Assembly: GCF_009728145.1 (NCBI RefSeq)
Contig: NZ_WOCA01000001.1
Coordinates: forward strand, 186,001-250,000
Direction: 5' to 3'
From: Ornithinibacillus caprae
Lineage (GTDB): Bacteria; Bacillota; Bacilli; Bacillales; Amphibacillaceae
DNA: 64,000 bases
Position 1 is the stretch's first letter; each line of letters starts with the position of its first letter. Of this stretch, positions 9,809 to 18,970 are shown piece after piece. Below the pieces are notes generated by a model that had not been told where the DNA came from, made no database searches, and saw nothing but the letters and a program-made list of their open reading frames with translations. A program made the position numbers and the translations under genes.

Positions 9809-10651
9809 GCTTTTTATATACGATGTGTATTTTTGAAGAATATTCAAATCACTAACAGCACTTAATGTTCTAGAACCAACAACGTCTTCAATTTCATTAA
9901 ACAGTAAGTTACCATCATGATCGATTAGAAAATCAATTCCAACCATCCCAAAATCAAAGTGATTCATAATTTTATGAACCATGTTAATTTGATTGCTACT
10001 TAGCTCAAACCATGTAGCAGTTCCACCAAGCTTATAGTTTGCTCTGAAATCTGAATTACTTTCCCGTAATACAGCCCCAACTATTTCTTTACCTACTACG
10101 AAAATCCTGATATCCTTACCTATTTGTACATTGGTTGTTTGGATAATAACATCATTTGATTGTATCTGGTTCATACAATCTTCCCATTGGATCTGGTTAT
10201 TGATAAAAAATACTTGTTTTCCCCCTCTACCAGTAGCTTCCTTTACAACAAAGGGAAAGGACATTGGGGGAGTTGTACGGAGGTTTATCTTTTTCATAAA
10301 TAGAGTATCAACCATAGGGATTTGGAGTTTACTTACTTCAAAATGAGTTAAAGCTTTGTGATTACATATTCTTGCAACATGAGATGAGTTAAATACAGCT
10401 ATTCCCATCTCCTCAAGGAGGAGATTTAATAGTGGCTCAGGAGTTCGGACAACAGCAAATACAGGTAGTTCTACCATTGAATGATCCACTAGGATTGTTG
10501 GTTGATTTTGAAGAAGTCCTACTTGTAACTGCTCACGTAATATTAACGTAAGGTCTAAGTTTTGCTCTTTTGTTTCGTGAATAAACCAGTTAATATATGC
10601 TTTATTTTCATATGCATCTTGCTCACTATAAATTATCCAACCTTTATTCAT
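9785..10651 (-). CDS. ATP-grasp family protein (RimK-like), second of a tandem pair
   Basis: The 288-residue product resembles RimK-type ATP-grasp ligases, which join an amino acid or peptide carboxylate to an amine via an acyl-phosphate. An N-terminal part (1-95) starts with MNKGWIIY. FPFVVKEATGRGGKQVFFI (about 135-153) is the ATP-binding strand and glycine loop. QIGKDIRIFVVGKEIVGAVLR and SDFRANYKLGG follow. The usual ExN metal site reads NEIEDVVGSRTL, so the Asn is replaced, although the Glu remains. The ATG lies inside the upstream paralogue, with an 8-base overlap. The substrate is unknown and the pair has no counterpart at this place in B. subtilis. Confidence 0.8.
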   Translation of the reverse strand: MNKGWIIYSEQDAYENKAYINWFIHETKEQNLDLTLILREQLQVGLLQNQPTILVDHSMVELPVFAVVRTPEPLLNLLLEEMGIAVFNSSHVARICNHKALTHFEVSKLQIPMVDTLFMKKINLRTTPPMSFPFVVKEATGRGGKQVFFINNQIQWEDCMNQIQSNDVIIQTTNVQIGKDIRIFVVGKEIVGAVLRESNSDFRANYKLGGTATWFELSSNQINMVHKIMNHFDFGMVGIDFLIDHDGNLLFNEIEDVVGSRTLSAVSDLNILQKYTSYIKSKISGMHS

Positions 10652-11558
10652 TTGGATCTACCTCGTTTAATTGCAATAGGATATATTCAATGATGTCGTC
10701 TGCTGCATTAATACTAGTGCATTCTAATAGATTTCTAATATGTGCATTTGAATTCACTTCACAAATTAGTGGTTTATCGTGTGGATCCAACAATAAATCA
10801 ACACCAGCAAAATCTGCTCCAATTGCCTTGGTTGCTTGTATAGCTAGTTTTTTTTCTATATCAGTAGGTTCATACGCTTCCATCGTTCCTCCTGCAGTAA
10901 CATTTGCTCGAAAATCATTAGATGAAAATCGTTTCATTGCAGCAACAACTTTGTCTCCAACTACCTGTAACCGCAAATCCTTCCCAAAACTAGAGCTTAT
11001 AAATTCTTGAAAGATATAAGCTTTACCTTGTAATTCGTCTATTTTTTGCTTCAATTGACCTTCGTTATGAATTAAATAGACTTGTTCACCGAAAGAACCA
11101 AATGCCTCTTTAATAATCATTGGAAAATCTAAGGTTTCTATTATAGAATCTAGCTTAGGATAAGCTGGATTTTGATCGTTACGAACAAAAATCTTTGGGG
11201 CAATAATTGTCCTTGGTATTGGTAGCTGATGTTTTGCTAGCTGTTGATAAGTTGCAATTTTATCATCACTAATTTCAATAGCGGATGAACTATTAAAAAC
11301 AGGAATACCTAATAATTCAAATTGCTTCGCTAAATATAGATCTTTATCTGTAAATAGTACATAATCAGGTAATTCCTTGTCTTTGTTATTCTTAATTGTC
11401 AGTTGGTCAGAACTTAAGAATGTTAATAAATCATTGTTCCGGTAAATAGTTGTTTTACTACTTTTTCTTGTTGCTGCTTCTTGTAGCATTTGAGCAAAAT
11501 CTATGAATTTTTCACTCTGCAAATTTCCGTTATAAATAATCCATCCAGTTTTATTCAT
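10644..11558 (-). CDS. ATP-grasp family protein (RimK-like), first of a tandem pair
   Basis: The 304-residue product shares its start (MNKTGWIIY) and domain order with its downstream neighbour, so the two look like old duplicates. MIIKEAFGSFGEQVYLI is the ATP-binding strand and loop. FGKDLRLQVVGDKVVAAMKR and NDFRANVTAGG follow. The C-terminal metal site ICEVNSNAH is canonical ExN, unlike that of the partner. A GAGAGG site lies nine bases before the ATG. The gene is divergent from folC with 66 bases between starts. Roles known for relatives include protein glutamylation, peptide ligation and spore-coat-associated YheC/YheD proteins; the sequence does not decide between them. Confidence 0.82.
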   Translation of the reverse strand: MNKTGWIIYNGNLQSEKFIDFAQMLQEAATRKSSKTTIYRNNDLLTFLSSDQLTIKNNKDKELPDYVLFTDKDLYLAKQFELLGIPVFNSSSAIEISDDKIATYQQLAKHQLPIPRTIIAPKIFVRNDQNPAYPKLDSIIETLDFPMIIKEAFGSFGEQVYLIHNEGQLKQKIDELQGKAYIFQEFISSSFGKDLRLQVVGDKVVAAMKRFSSNDFRANVTAGGTMEAYEPTDIEKKLAIQATKAIGADFAGVDLLLDPHDKPLICEVNSNAHIRNLLECTSINAADDIIEYILLQLNEVDPNE

Positions 11559-11580
11559 ATACCGTATGTCCTCTCTTATA

Positions 11581-11589
11581 TGCTATACT
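11581..11589 (+). promoter_or_regulatory. Extended -10 promoter of folC
   Basis: TGCTATACT is an extended -10 (TGnTATAMT) 36 bases before the folC ATG. No good -35 is present. It sits in the 66-base divergent region shared with the ATP-grasp genes. Confidence 0.5.
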
Positions 11590-11624
11590 TTTTTTAACTT
11601 ACTAAGAAGTTGGTGTTGTAATTT

Positions 11625-12911
11625 ATGTTTAAGAATATGGTACAGGTTAACGCTTTTTTTCAAAGTAGGAATAAACTAGGCATTAAACCAGGTTTAGAGC
11701 GAATCCAAAAATTATTATACTTACAAGGCAATCCAGAGAACAAATTAAAAGCAATTCATGTTGCTGGTACCAATGGTAAAGGCTCAACGATTCAATATAT
11801 AAACAATGCCTTAATGGCGAATGATTATCGGGTTGGTGTATTTACTTCCCCAAGTATGGATGGACTAGAAGGTCATATTTTAGATAATAATCATCCGATA
11901 AGTAAAGAAGTGTTTCTTGAGTTGATTAATGCCTTATATCCGTCTATCAACCAATTAGACAAGGAAGGTATGCAACCATCTGAATTTGAAATCATCACAG
12001 TATTAGCAATTATGTATTTCTCTTCCAATGTAGATATTGCCATAATTGAAGCGGGGATGGGTGGGAGAGAAGATACAACAAATTGTTTTATTCCTATTTT
12101 GTCCATTATAACAAATGTAGATAAAGATCATACTGCTTTTTTAGGAGATACGATCGAACAAATAACCTATCATAAAGCTGGAATTATCAAAGAAGGTGCT
12201 CCTGTGGTAGTTGGAGAAGTAAAGGATAGTAGTTTTAAAATTATTGAAGCGGAAGCACGACTCAAAAAAGTTCCGATCTATTGTATCAATAAAGATTTTT
12301 ATTATAATAATTTATCAATTAAGGGTAATTTGCAACAATTTTATTGGAATGATAAGACCGGTAATAATCTATTCATAAATCTAAAAATGCAGGGAGAACA
12401 TCAAGTAAAGAATTCCTCATTGGCCATTATGGCATTAACTTTAATGAAAGAAAAAGGGTTTAGATTAGATGTATCACATGCTATAGAGGCAATAAAAACT
12501 TCCACTGTTCCTGGAAGGTTCGAAGTAGTTTATAATCATCCAATGGTTATAATTGATGGAGCACATAATACTGCAGGAATTCAAACATTTTTACAAACTG
12601 TCTCTGTACAAGAAACTGGCAAGCAAAAGCATTTAATTTTTGCTGGTTTCAAAGATAAAGATTTACAGACTATGGTCAATCAATGCTTACCATATTTTGA
12701 TTCGATTACATTAACATCATTTCAACATCCTAGAGCTGCTTCTGTCTCAGAAATGTTGTCATTTGTAAATTCACGAAAGGTTACAGTAGAACCACATTGG
12801 AAAAGTTTCATGCATAAGGTAACAGAATTAGATGAGGTGGACTATTATGTAACCGGCTCTTTACATTTTATTACTATGGTGAGAAAGTTCTTCACAAAAA
12901 AGAAGATTTGA
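11625..12911 (+). CDS. folC: Folylpolyglutamate synthase / dihydrofolate synthase
   Basis: FolC adds L-glutamate to dihydropteroate and to folates, trapping folate in the cell. The 428 residues carry the Mur-ligase-type P-loop GTNGKGS (48-54), the folate-loop region FTSPSMDGLEGHI and the EAGMGGREDTTN block. The C-terminal GRFEVV.......IDGAHNTAGI is the second domain signature. An in-frame stop directly upstream limits the start to ATG 11625 or ATG 11637; the ribosome site is weak. It follows valS as in B. subtilis, though the ATP-grasp pair is inserted between them. Confidence 0.97.
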   Translation: MFKNMVQVNAFFQSRNKLGIKPGLERIQKLLYLQGNPENKLKAIHVAGTNGKGSTIQYINNALMANDYRVGVFTSPSMDGLEGHILDNNHPISKEVFLELINALYPSINQLDKEGMQPSEFEIITVLAIMYFSSNVDIAIIEAGMGGREDTTNCFIPILSIITNVDKDHTAFLGDTIEQITYHKAGIIKEGAPVVVGEVKDSSFKIIEAEARLKKVPIYCINKDFYYNNLSIKGNLQQFYWNDKTGNNLFINLKMQGEHQVKNSSLAIMALTLMKEKGFRLDVSHAIEAIKTSTVPGRFEVVYNHPMVIIDGAHNTAGIQTFLQTVSVQETGKQKHLIFAGFKDKDLQTMVNQCLPYFDSITLTSFQHPRAASVSEMLSFVNSRKVTVEPHWKSFMHKVTELDEVDYYVTGSLHFITMVRKFFTKKKI

Positions 12912-12996
12912 AATAGAAAGCAAATATAAATCAGTCCTTATCTATGGTTAACAGGGTTATCTTTCTTAATTCGAGTTTTAATTACAACAATTCTTA

Positions 12997-13005
12997 TGCT
13001 ATAAT
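12997..13005 (+). promoter_or_regulatory. Extended -10 promoter of the GGDEF gene
   Basis: TGCTATAAT is an extended -10 in the 179-base gap after folC, with a weak TTAATT about 16 bases upstream. The rest of the gap shows no other structure. Confidence 0.6.
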
Positions 13006-13090
13006 CGATTTATCAGAAAGTTTTTAAAAAATGAGAAAATAGTCATGTTTTGTTATATGTGGAAATTAATTAGAGGGACGGATTTTATCT

Positions 13091-14818
13091 ATGATACCTA
13101 AATGGAAAATGAATATACTGTGGTTAATAACAGTTGTTGCTTGGCCAATGATCCTCTGGCTATCATACCATTATTACTATATAAATATAGATGGAAATTG
13201 GGTTGATATTTTTCTTTTCGGTATTTTTATGGGAATCGTCGCATTTTTCCCTTTAACCATCCAGGATGCGCCAATTTTTTTCGTAAATGGAATTAGTATA
13301 GCTGTATTTTTATCGTTTGGTTTGTTTGTAGAAATTATCCTTACGTTGCTAGCTGTTGGAATTGTATTATTTAGATCTGGATTGAAGAGAAAGGAATTAT
13401 ATCGTATTCCCCTTAATATGCTTATGTTTTCCATTGTTTCCGTTATTAGCGCGGAGATTTACAAGTGGATTGGTGGTACACACAGTGAAAATATATATGG
13501 TAATACTATCGAAATTGTAGCTATATTTGGGTATGCCATATCTATTTTTATTGTAAATCAATTGACAATAAAAATGGTCCAACGGTTGTTAATGGGACAA
13601 AAAAGTAAATTCTTTGATAAAGGTTTGCGCTGGGAATTGACCTCCTCACTATTAATTATCCCTGTAGGTTTTGTATTGTATTTACTATTTTCTGAGATTG
13701 GTAGAGCAGCGATCTTCTATTTAAGTGTTCCTTTCATTAGTATATCTGTTATTTTAAAACTTCTATATTCCTATCAAGAAATTAATCGTTTTCTAAAGCG
13801 TACTGGAGAAGTTGGGCATCAATTAGCGCAGAATCTAGAGGTTAAAGAAGTGTACAATGTATTTATGCGTGAATTGGTAAATTTATTGCCAGTTGATTAT
13901 GCTTATGTCTATCAAACTACTGAAGATGGAAAATTAACATTAGTTCGCTCGGAGGATGTGGAAAATAGTACAACAAGGAAAAAAATTAAATGGCGCGAAC
14001 CTTTTAGCGAAAGTGTTTTGACTTCTAAATTACCGCTATTTTACAAAAGTAAAAAAGATTGGTCATCCTTCCATCATATAGAGACTCCATTATCTATTGA
14101 GAGTGTACTATCATTACCAATCGAATATGGCGATCAGGTTATAGGAGTAGTAACCGTTATATCCTCAGAGAAAAGAATGTTTGAAAAAATACATCACCGA
14201 ATATTAAATATATTAACAAGTTATTTAGGTGTAGCAATAAAAAATGCTAAACATTATGAACTGACGAAAGCTGATAGCGAAAAAGATGGGTTAACAAAGC
14301 TATATAATTATCGTTATTTAGAGAATACGTTAAACAATTTCTTTGAAAATCATGGAAGTAGAAAAGCTCATTGTTCCATGATTATATTGGATTTAGATCA
14401 CTTTAAAATGATTAATGATACATATGGTCATGAGGCAGGAAATGAAATTCTTCGTATACTTGCTAGTAGGCTAAAAAGATTAATTGGGGAAAAGGGATTG
14501 ATAGCTAGATATGGAGGAGAAGAGTTTACCATTTTTCTTCCTGACATCGAACTAACTGAAGCGATGGAAATCGCTGAAATTGTGCGAAAGAACATTGCAA
14601 GCAATGCTTTTACATTAACTAATCATATACTAAATAATGATAACTTTGTCGAAGTTTCTGTAACAGCTAGTGTTGGAGTAGCATCTTATCCAACACACTG
14701 TGAAACTCCAATTGAATTGATACGTTATGCAGATCGAGCAATGTATATAGGGGCAAAACGCAAAGGAAGGAATAAGGTAGCCATATACAACGATCAAAAA
14801 TCACATGAAATTGTTTAA
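13091..14818 (+). CDS. Membrane-bound diguanylate cyclase (GAF-GGDEF)
   Basis: This 575-residue protein should make cyclic di-GMP from GTP. Residues 1-225 hold about six to eight hydrophobic helices, a membrane sensor region. A GAF-like domain follows at about 240-390 (QNLEVKEVYNVFMRELVNLL...LPIEYGDQVIGVVTV). The GGDEF domain spans about 400-570, with DLDHFKMINDTYGHEAGNE and the intact active site GGEEF at 475-479. The inhibitory I-site RxxD, expected just before the active site, reads GEKG here, so product feedback through that site is not expected. It occupies the place where B. subtilis has comC. I see no EAL or HD-GYP partner in the window. Confidence 0.92.
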   Translation: MIPKWKMNILWLITVVAWPMILWLSYHYYYINIDGNWVDIFLFGIFMGIVAFFPLTIQDAPIFFVNGISIAVFLSFGLFVEIILTLLAVGIVLFRSGLKRKELYRIPLNMLMFSIVSVISAEIYKWIGGTHSENIYGNTIEIVAIFGYAISIFIVNQLTIKMVQRLLMGQKSKFFDKGLRWELTSSLLIIPVGFVLYLLFSEIGRAAIFYLSVPFISISVILKLLYSYQEINRFLKRTGEVGHQLAQNLEVKEVYNVFMRELVNLLPVDYAYVYQTTEDGKLTLVRSEDVENSTTRKKIKWREPFSESVLTSKLPLFYKSKKDWSSFHHIETPLSIESVLSLPIEYGDQVIGVVTVISSEKRMFEKIHHRILNILTSYLGVAIKNAKHYELTKADSEKDGLTKLYNYRYLENTLNNFFENHGSRKAHCSMIILDLDHFKMINDTYGHEAGNEILRILASRLKRLIGEKGLIARYGGEEFTIFLPDIELTEAMEIAEIVRKNIASNAFTLTNHILNNDNFVEVSVTASVGVASYPTHCETPIELIRYADRAMYIGAKRKGRNKVAIYNDQKSHEIV

Positions 14819-14932
14819 ATGTTTAATTTGTAGAAAGAAAAATTAATAGAATGACAATATTCGCCTTACTTTTTACATTTAGTATGCTAGAGTTGAAAAA
14901 AGGATTCTAGCTAAGTGAGGGCGATTCTATTT

Positions 14933-15877
14933 ATGGGCGAAAAGAAAACAATCTCTGTAAAGATAGATCAAAAAAAGGTGGAATTACAAAAAAAGAAAAA
15001 GGATTTTCCGAATCCAGAGACATTTTCCTTTCATAAAGGTAATGTTGAGCAAGCAGCTACTACTGACGAAGCAAGGAATGAGGAAGTTCAACCTTTTGCT
15101 AGACAATATAGTGATCAATTTGTGCATTCCAAACGAAAAGTTAATCCATCCAACTTCCGTAAAATAAGACCTCTTGTCTTTGCTAGTATTTCTGCGGTCG
15201 TAATTGGAAGTATTTTAGGAATAATTTTATTAAATATGTTTGTAAATATTGATGATATAACCAACCCTATGAACCCAACGCCAGTTACATCTATAGACAC
15301 CGATGAACGAGAAGAACAAACAAATAACAATACTGGAAATGATGGAGAAAATATGTCTACGAAAACACTAGGTACTATGGATGGGTTTGTACTACAGGGT
15401 GGAGTGTTTTCCGAGGAAACGAATGCTACTGAAGTGGGAAGAGATTTTGAGGAAGAAGGATTCCAACCAGTAATTTGGAATAGGGATAATCAGTATTATT
15501 TATTAGTCGGATTAAGTAATACCCAAGAACATGCAAAAAGTAATGCTGAATCACTGATGGATTTAGATTTGGAGGTTTTTGTAAAGGATTGGAATAGCGG
15601 AGAATTGGAAATGGAGTTATCAGAGGAAGAATATAAGTGGTTTCAATCATTCCAAAGTCAATGGGATCAATCGTTAGCTTCCATTAGCACACAAGACAGT
15701 ATTGTTTTAACAGATTGGAATTCTATATTCGAGAATTCACCACCAAATTCCAATACGGTTGATCAATTTTTAGCTTCAATTGAACCATATACAAGTAAAT
15801 TACAGGATGCAAGCAATCAGGAATTGCAATATATTCTATTAGGTATGTGGTACGAATTAGAAGCGCTGGCTCACTAA
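14933..15877 (+). CDS. spoIIB: Stage II sporulation protein B (SPOR domain)
   Basis: SpoIIB acts in polar septum processing and engulfment, localising SpoIIDMP machinery through a peptidoglycan-binding SPOR domain. I prefer ATG 14933 (about 314 residues); a GTG at 14915 in the same frame would add six residues. The first 80 residues are cytoplasmic and rich in Lys and Glu. One transmembrane helix follows at about 82-102 (PLVFASISAVVIGSILGIIL). A low-complexity Thr/Asn linker comes next. A SPOR-like repeat (GFVLQGGVFSEETNATEV...FQPVIWNRDNQYYLLVG) starts near residue 145. The location between folC and radC supports the call; sequence conservation in this family is low. Confidence 0.85.
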   Translation: MGEKKTISVKIDQKKVELQKKKKDFPNPETFSFHKGNVEQAATTDEARNEEVQPFARQYSDQFVHSKRKVNPSNFRKIRPLVFASISAVVIGSILGIILLNMFVNIDDITNPMNPTPVTSIDTDEREEQTNNNTGNDGENMSTKTLGTMDGFVLQGGVFSEETNATEVGRDFEEEGFQPVIWNRDNQYYLLVGLSNTQEHAKSNAESLMDLDLEVFVKDWNSGELEMELSEEEYKWFQSFQSQWDQSLASISTQDSIVLTDWNSIFENSPPNSNTVDQFLASIEPYTSKLQDASNQELQYILLGMWYELEALAH

Positions 15878-15890
15878 TATATTTTTTTCG

Positions 15891-15920
15891 AACAGGTATT
15901 TACAATAATGCCTGTTTTTG
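15891..15920 (+). terminator. Terminator of spoIIB
   Basis: The stem AACAGGTATT / AATGCCTGTT (15891-15900 and 15907-15916, one wobble) is followed by TTTTG and more T, shortly after the spoIIB stop. Confidence 0.85.
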
Positions 15921-16078
15921 TATTTTTCCCTACAAAATATAGTATAAATTCTATTTTTTTATATAGTAATTTTTTGATTTTCCATTGTTTTTAAGTATGA
16001 TTATGTACTTTTCTTTAGTTGTGTAAAAAAATGGATTAGGCTATCCTCAATATATCTTTACGTTAAGGAGGTATTAGC

Positions 16079-16768
16079 ATGAGTACATCAACCATAATGA
16101 TTAAAGATGTACCAAAAGAGGATCGGCCAAGGGAGCGTTTGTTAAAACTCGGTGCAAGTCATCTATCTAACCAGGAGATACTGGCTATATTATTAGGGAG
16201 TGGTACGAAGGAAGAATCGGTTATGGCCCTTGCCAATCGTGTGTTAATGCATTTTGAAGGGTTAAAGTTATTAAAAGATGCCACAATTGAAGAACTAACC
16301 GCAATAAAAGGTATAGGTAGTGCTAAAGGTGTACTAATTTTATCAGCTATTGAAATTGGTAAACGTATGAATGAATATAAACCACTGGAAAGGTATGTTA
16401 TTCGTTCTCCTGAAGACGGTGCAGATTATATTATGGAAGAGTTGAGAAGTTTAAAGCAAGAGCATTTCGTCGTATTGTTTCTAAATACAAAAAATCAAAT
16501 TATTCATAGACAAACTATATTTATCGGAAGTTTAAATGCCTCTATTGTTCATCCGCGTGAAGTATTTCGTGAAGCGGTCAAGCGCTCTGCGGCCTCCATT
16601 ATCGTTGCACACAACCATCCTTCAGGTGATCCAACTCCATCACAAGAAGATATCCATGTAACAAGAAGATTAGTGGAATCTGGAAAAATGATCGGAATTG
16701 AATTGCTCGATCATTTAGTAATTGGTGATCGAAAATTTGTATCTCTGAAAGAAAAAGGGTATTTATAG
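16079..16768 (+). CDS. radC: RadC family protein (JAB/MPN+ domain)
   Basis: The 229-residue protein has an N-terminal helix-hairpin-helix-like part with IKGIGSAKG (about 76-84). The C-terminal JAB/MPN+ metalloprotease-fold domain carries the metal motif AHNHPSGDPTPSQED (177-191). Despite its name, a DNA repair role for RadC is doubtful, and the substrate is unknown. A strong AAGGAGG site precedes the ATG. maf, which lies before radC in B. subtilis, is missing. The gene stands alone: terminators lie on both sides. Confidence 0.97.
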   Translation: MSTSTIMIKDVPKEDRPRERLLKLGASHLSNQEILAILLGSGTKEESVMALANRVLMHFEGLKLLKDATIEELTAIKGIGSAKGVLILSAIEIGKRMNEYKPLERYVIRSPEDGADYIMEELRSLKQEHFVVLFLNTKNQIIHRQTIFIGSLNASIVHPREVFREAVKRSAASIIVAHNHPSGDPTPSQEDIHVTRRLVESGKMIGIELLDHLVIGDRKFVSLKEKGYL

Positions 16769-16844
16769 CATGATTTTTTAGCAAACGGAAAGGATAAAAT
16801 TTTCTTAACCTACAGAAGCAACTAAGTCTTTCACAGAAAAGCTT

Positions 16845-16872
16845 GGCGAAAGTCAAGTTTTCTAATATAATT
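16845..16872 (+). repeat. Dispersed intergenic repeat, copy 1 (CAAGTTTTCTAATAT family)
   Basis: The core GCGAAAGTCAAGTTTTCTAA and the next eight bases recur at 26546 and 40487. Copy 1 matches copy 2 at 24 of 27 positions. In this copy only, the spacing gives TTGGCG-17-TATAAT (16843-16871), which would be a fair sigma-A promoter towards mreB. The surrounding 279-base gap also holds the radC terminator and the mreB promoter. Confidence 0.7.
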
Positions 16873-16892
16873 GTATAGACAGCTAAAAATTG

Positions 16893-16926
16893 GCGCCATT
16901 TTTCATTTATTGAAGGTGGCGCTTCT
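16893..16926 (+). terminator. Probable terminator between radC and mreB
   Basis: GCGCCA (16893-16898) pairs with TGGCGC (16917-16922), extended by wobble and A-T pairs towards the loop, with TTCTT downstream. The tail is short, so termination may be partial. Confidence 0.55.
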
Positions 16927-16980
16927 TAAAGTTCATGATTTTATAAAGTATCTGGTTAACTTTCTGTAATAGACCTTTGA

Positions 16981-17009
16981 TTGCACTACATAAAATTAAT
17001 CGATATAGT
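16981..17009 (+). promoter_or_regulatory. Sigma-A promoter of mreBCD
   Basis: TTGCAC (16981-16986), a spacer of 17, and TATAGT (17004-17009) stand 39 bases before the mreB start. Confidence 0.65.
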
Positions 17010-17047
17010 AAAGCTACAGATAAAGCTATTGGGAAAGGGAGATTTTT

Positions 17048-18088
17048 TTGGGAAGATTTAGTTTTTCACAAGATCTTGGAATTGATTTAGGAACAGCAAA
17101 TACACTTGTTTTCGTAAAAGGAAAAGGTGTGGTATTACGGGAACCATCCGTAGTTGCAAAGAATATTGAAACTGGTGAGATTGAAGCGGTAGGAAGTTCC
17201 GCTAGAAATATGATTGGGAGAACACCTGGAAACATTACAGTTATCCGCCCGATGAAAGATGGTGTAATTGCTGATTATGATACAACTGCAATTATGATGA
17301 AATATTATATAAAAAAAGCAATGCGAAGTAGATCTTATTTTGCTAAAAAGCCAAATGTAATGGTTTGTGTTCCTTCAGGAATTACAATGGTTGAAGAACG
17401 TGCAGTAATCGATGCCTCTAAACAAGCTGGGGCAAAGGATGCCTTTCCAATTGCTGAACCATTTGCAGCTGCAATTGGAGCCGGATTACCTGTATGGGAG
17501 CCAACGGGAAGTATGATCATTGATATTGGTGGAGGTACAACGGAAGTAGCTGTTATTTCGTTAGGTGGTATTGTTACTAGTATGTCGATTCGTACTGCTG
17601 GAGACGATATGGATGAAGCAATTATTAATTTTATACGAAAAAATTATAATCTAATGATTGGAGAAAGAACAGCAGAATCTATTAAAATAGACATAGGTAC
17701 AGCAGGAGAAGTTACTGAAAATATAGAAATGGACATTCGTGGGCGAGATTTATTGACGGGTTTACCAAAAACAATTACGATTACAGCAAAAGAGATTTCA
17801 GAAGCATTACAAGATACGGTAGATGCAATTGTTGATGCTGTAAAGAACACATTGGAAAAGACTCCACCTGAGCTTTCTGCAGATATTATGGACCGAGGCA
17901 TTGTCCTTTCAGGAGGAGGAGCATTACTAAAACAACTAGATAATGTAATTAGTGAGGAAACAAAAATGCCTGTATTTGTAACAGATAACCCATTAGACAG
18001 TGTTGCAATTGGTACAGGGAAATCCTTAGATTACATTCAGCATTTCCGTTCTAATCCCAATGTATCAAGTCGTCCAACTGTAGAATAA
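17048..18088 (+). CDS. mreB: Rod shape-determining protein MreB
   Basis: MreB is the bacterial actin that forms membrane-associated filaments guiding cell-wall synthesis. The 346 residues start at TTG 17048, preceded by AAAGGGAG. The phosphate-1 motif [19 protein letters not shown] stands at 8-26. Further actin-fold motifs are [17 protein letters not shown] and [18 protein letters not shown]-type sequence ([11 protein letters not shown]) is typical. It heads mreB-mreC-mreD-minC-minD, as in B. subtilis. Confidence 0.98.
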   Translation: MGRFSFSQDLGIDLGTANTLVFVKGKGVVLREPSVVAKNIETGEIEAVGSSARNMIGRTPGNITVIRPMKDGVIADYDTTAIMMKYYIKKAMRSRSYFAKKPNVMVCVPSGITMVEERAVIDASKQAGAKDAFPIAEPFAAAIGAGLPVWEPTGSMIIDIGGGTTEVAVISLGGIVTSMSIRTAGDDMDEAIINFIRKNYNLMIGERTAESIKIDIGTAGEVTENIEMDIRGRDLLTGLPKTITITAKEISEALQDTVDAIVDAVKNTLEKTPPELSADIMDRGIVLSGGGALLKQLDNVISEETKMPVFVTDNPLDSVAIGTGKSLDYIQHFRSNPNVSSRPTVE

Positions 18089-18100
18089 GTAGGTGTTTAG

Positions 18101-18970
18101 ATGGCTTTTTTTCGCAAAAAAAGATTATTTTTATTATTAATAGGAATTATTGTACTAGTTGCTCTTATTGGATACTCGTTAAGAGACCGAGAGGAATTGA
18201 GTACTGCAGAGCAATTCATCAATGATACAGTGGGGTGGGCGCAAAGAGCCATTCATACTCCAATAAACTATATTTCAACTATATTCAGTAATATAGATGA
18301 TATGAGAAATACGTATAGCGAAAATCAGCTATTACGAGAAAAATTAGCAGAGTATAAAAGTCTTATATATGAAGTGCAAGAAATTAAAGAAGAGAATGAG
18401 GAATTAAGAGAAATTGTAGATAAAATGGACTCAATTAGAGACTACAATCCAATTCATGCGACAGTTACAGCAAGGTCACCTGAGAGATGGGTGGAGCAAG
18501 TAACGATTAATAAAGGGTCACAAGCAGGAGTTAAGGTAAATATGGCTGTTATTACTGCTGATGGAATGGTTGGTAAAATACAAAGCACTTCACAATTTAC
18601 TTCCACGGTCCAATTACTGACAGGTTTTGATCAATTTAATCGAATTTCTGCTACGGTCTCTCGTGAGGATGGAAATGATATTTTTGGTTTGATTGAAGAA
18701 TATGATAAAGAAAGTGATTCACTTTTATTTAAAATCATTGAAGAATCTGAGCAAGATTTGGAAGAAGGAGAACTTGTTGTATCATCAGGTATGGGTGGTG
18801 TGTTTCCGGCAGGGTTAGTAATTGGGAAGGTAAAAGAAGTTATACCAGATCAATATGGTTTAACACGTACCGCATTAGTAGAACCTGCAGCAGACCTATA
18901 TGAAATAGATAATGTGATTGTAGTAGACCGGATCCTACCAGGTGAAGAAGAGGAGGAGGGAGAACAATGA
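18101..18970 (+). CDS. mreC: Rod shape-determining protein MreC
   Basis: MreC is a bitopic protein that links the cytoplasmic MreB filaments to the periplasmic-side wall synthases. The protein has 289 residues. A short basic start (MAFFRKKRL) is followed by one membrane helix (about 9-27). A coiled coil (about 65-110, ENQLLREKLAEYKSLIYEVQEI) precedes the beta-domain with ARSPERWVEQVTINKGSQAGVK and GMVGKI. The C-terminus is acidic (PGEEEEEGEQ). The end overlaps the mreD start by 4 bases (ATGA), implying coupled translation. Confidence 0.97.
   Translation: MAFFRKKRLFLLLIGIIVLVALIGYSLRDREELSTAEQFINDTVGWAQRAIHTPINYISTIFSNIDDMRNTYSENQLLREKLAEYKSLIYEVQEIKEENEELREIVDKMDSIRDYNPIHATVTARSPERWVEQVTINKGSQAGVKVNMAVITADGMVGKIQSTSQFTSTVQLLTGFDQFNRISATVSREDGNDIFGLIEEYDKESDSLLFKIIEESEQDLEEGELVVSSGMGGVFPAGLVIGKVKEVIPDQYGLTRTALVEPAADLYEIDNVIVVDRILPGEEEEEGEQ

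Noticed and set aside
16079-16768. RadC as part of a mobile anti-restriction locus
   Set aside because: It is in its core chromosomal place before mreB, with no mobility genes nearby.
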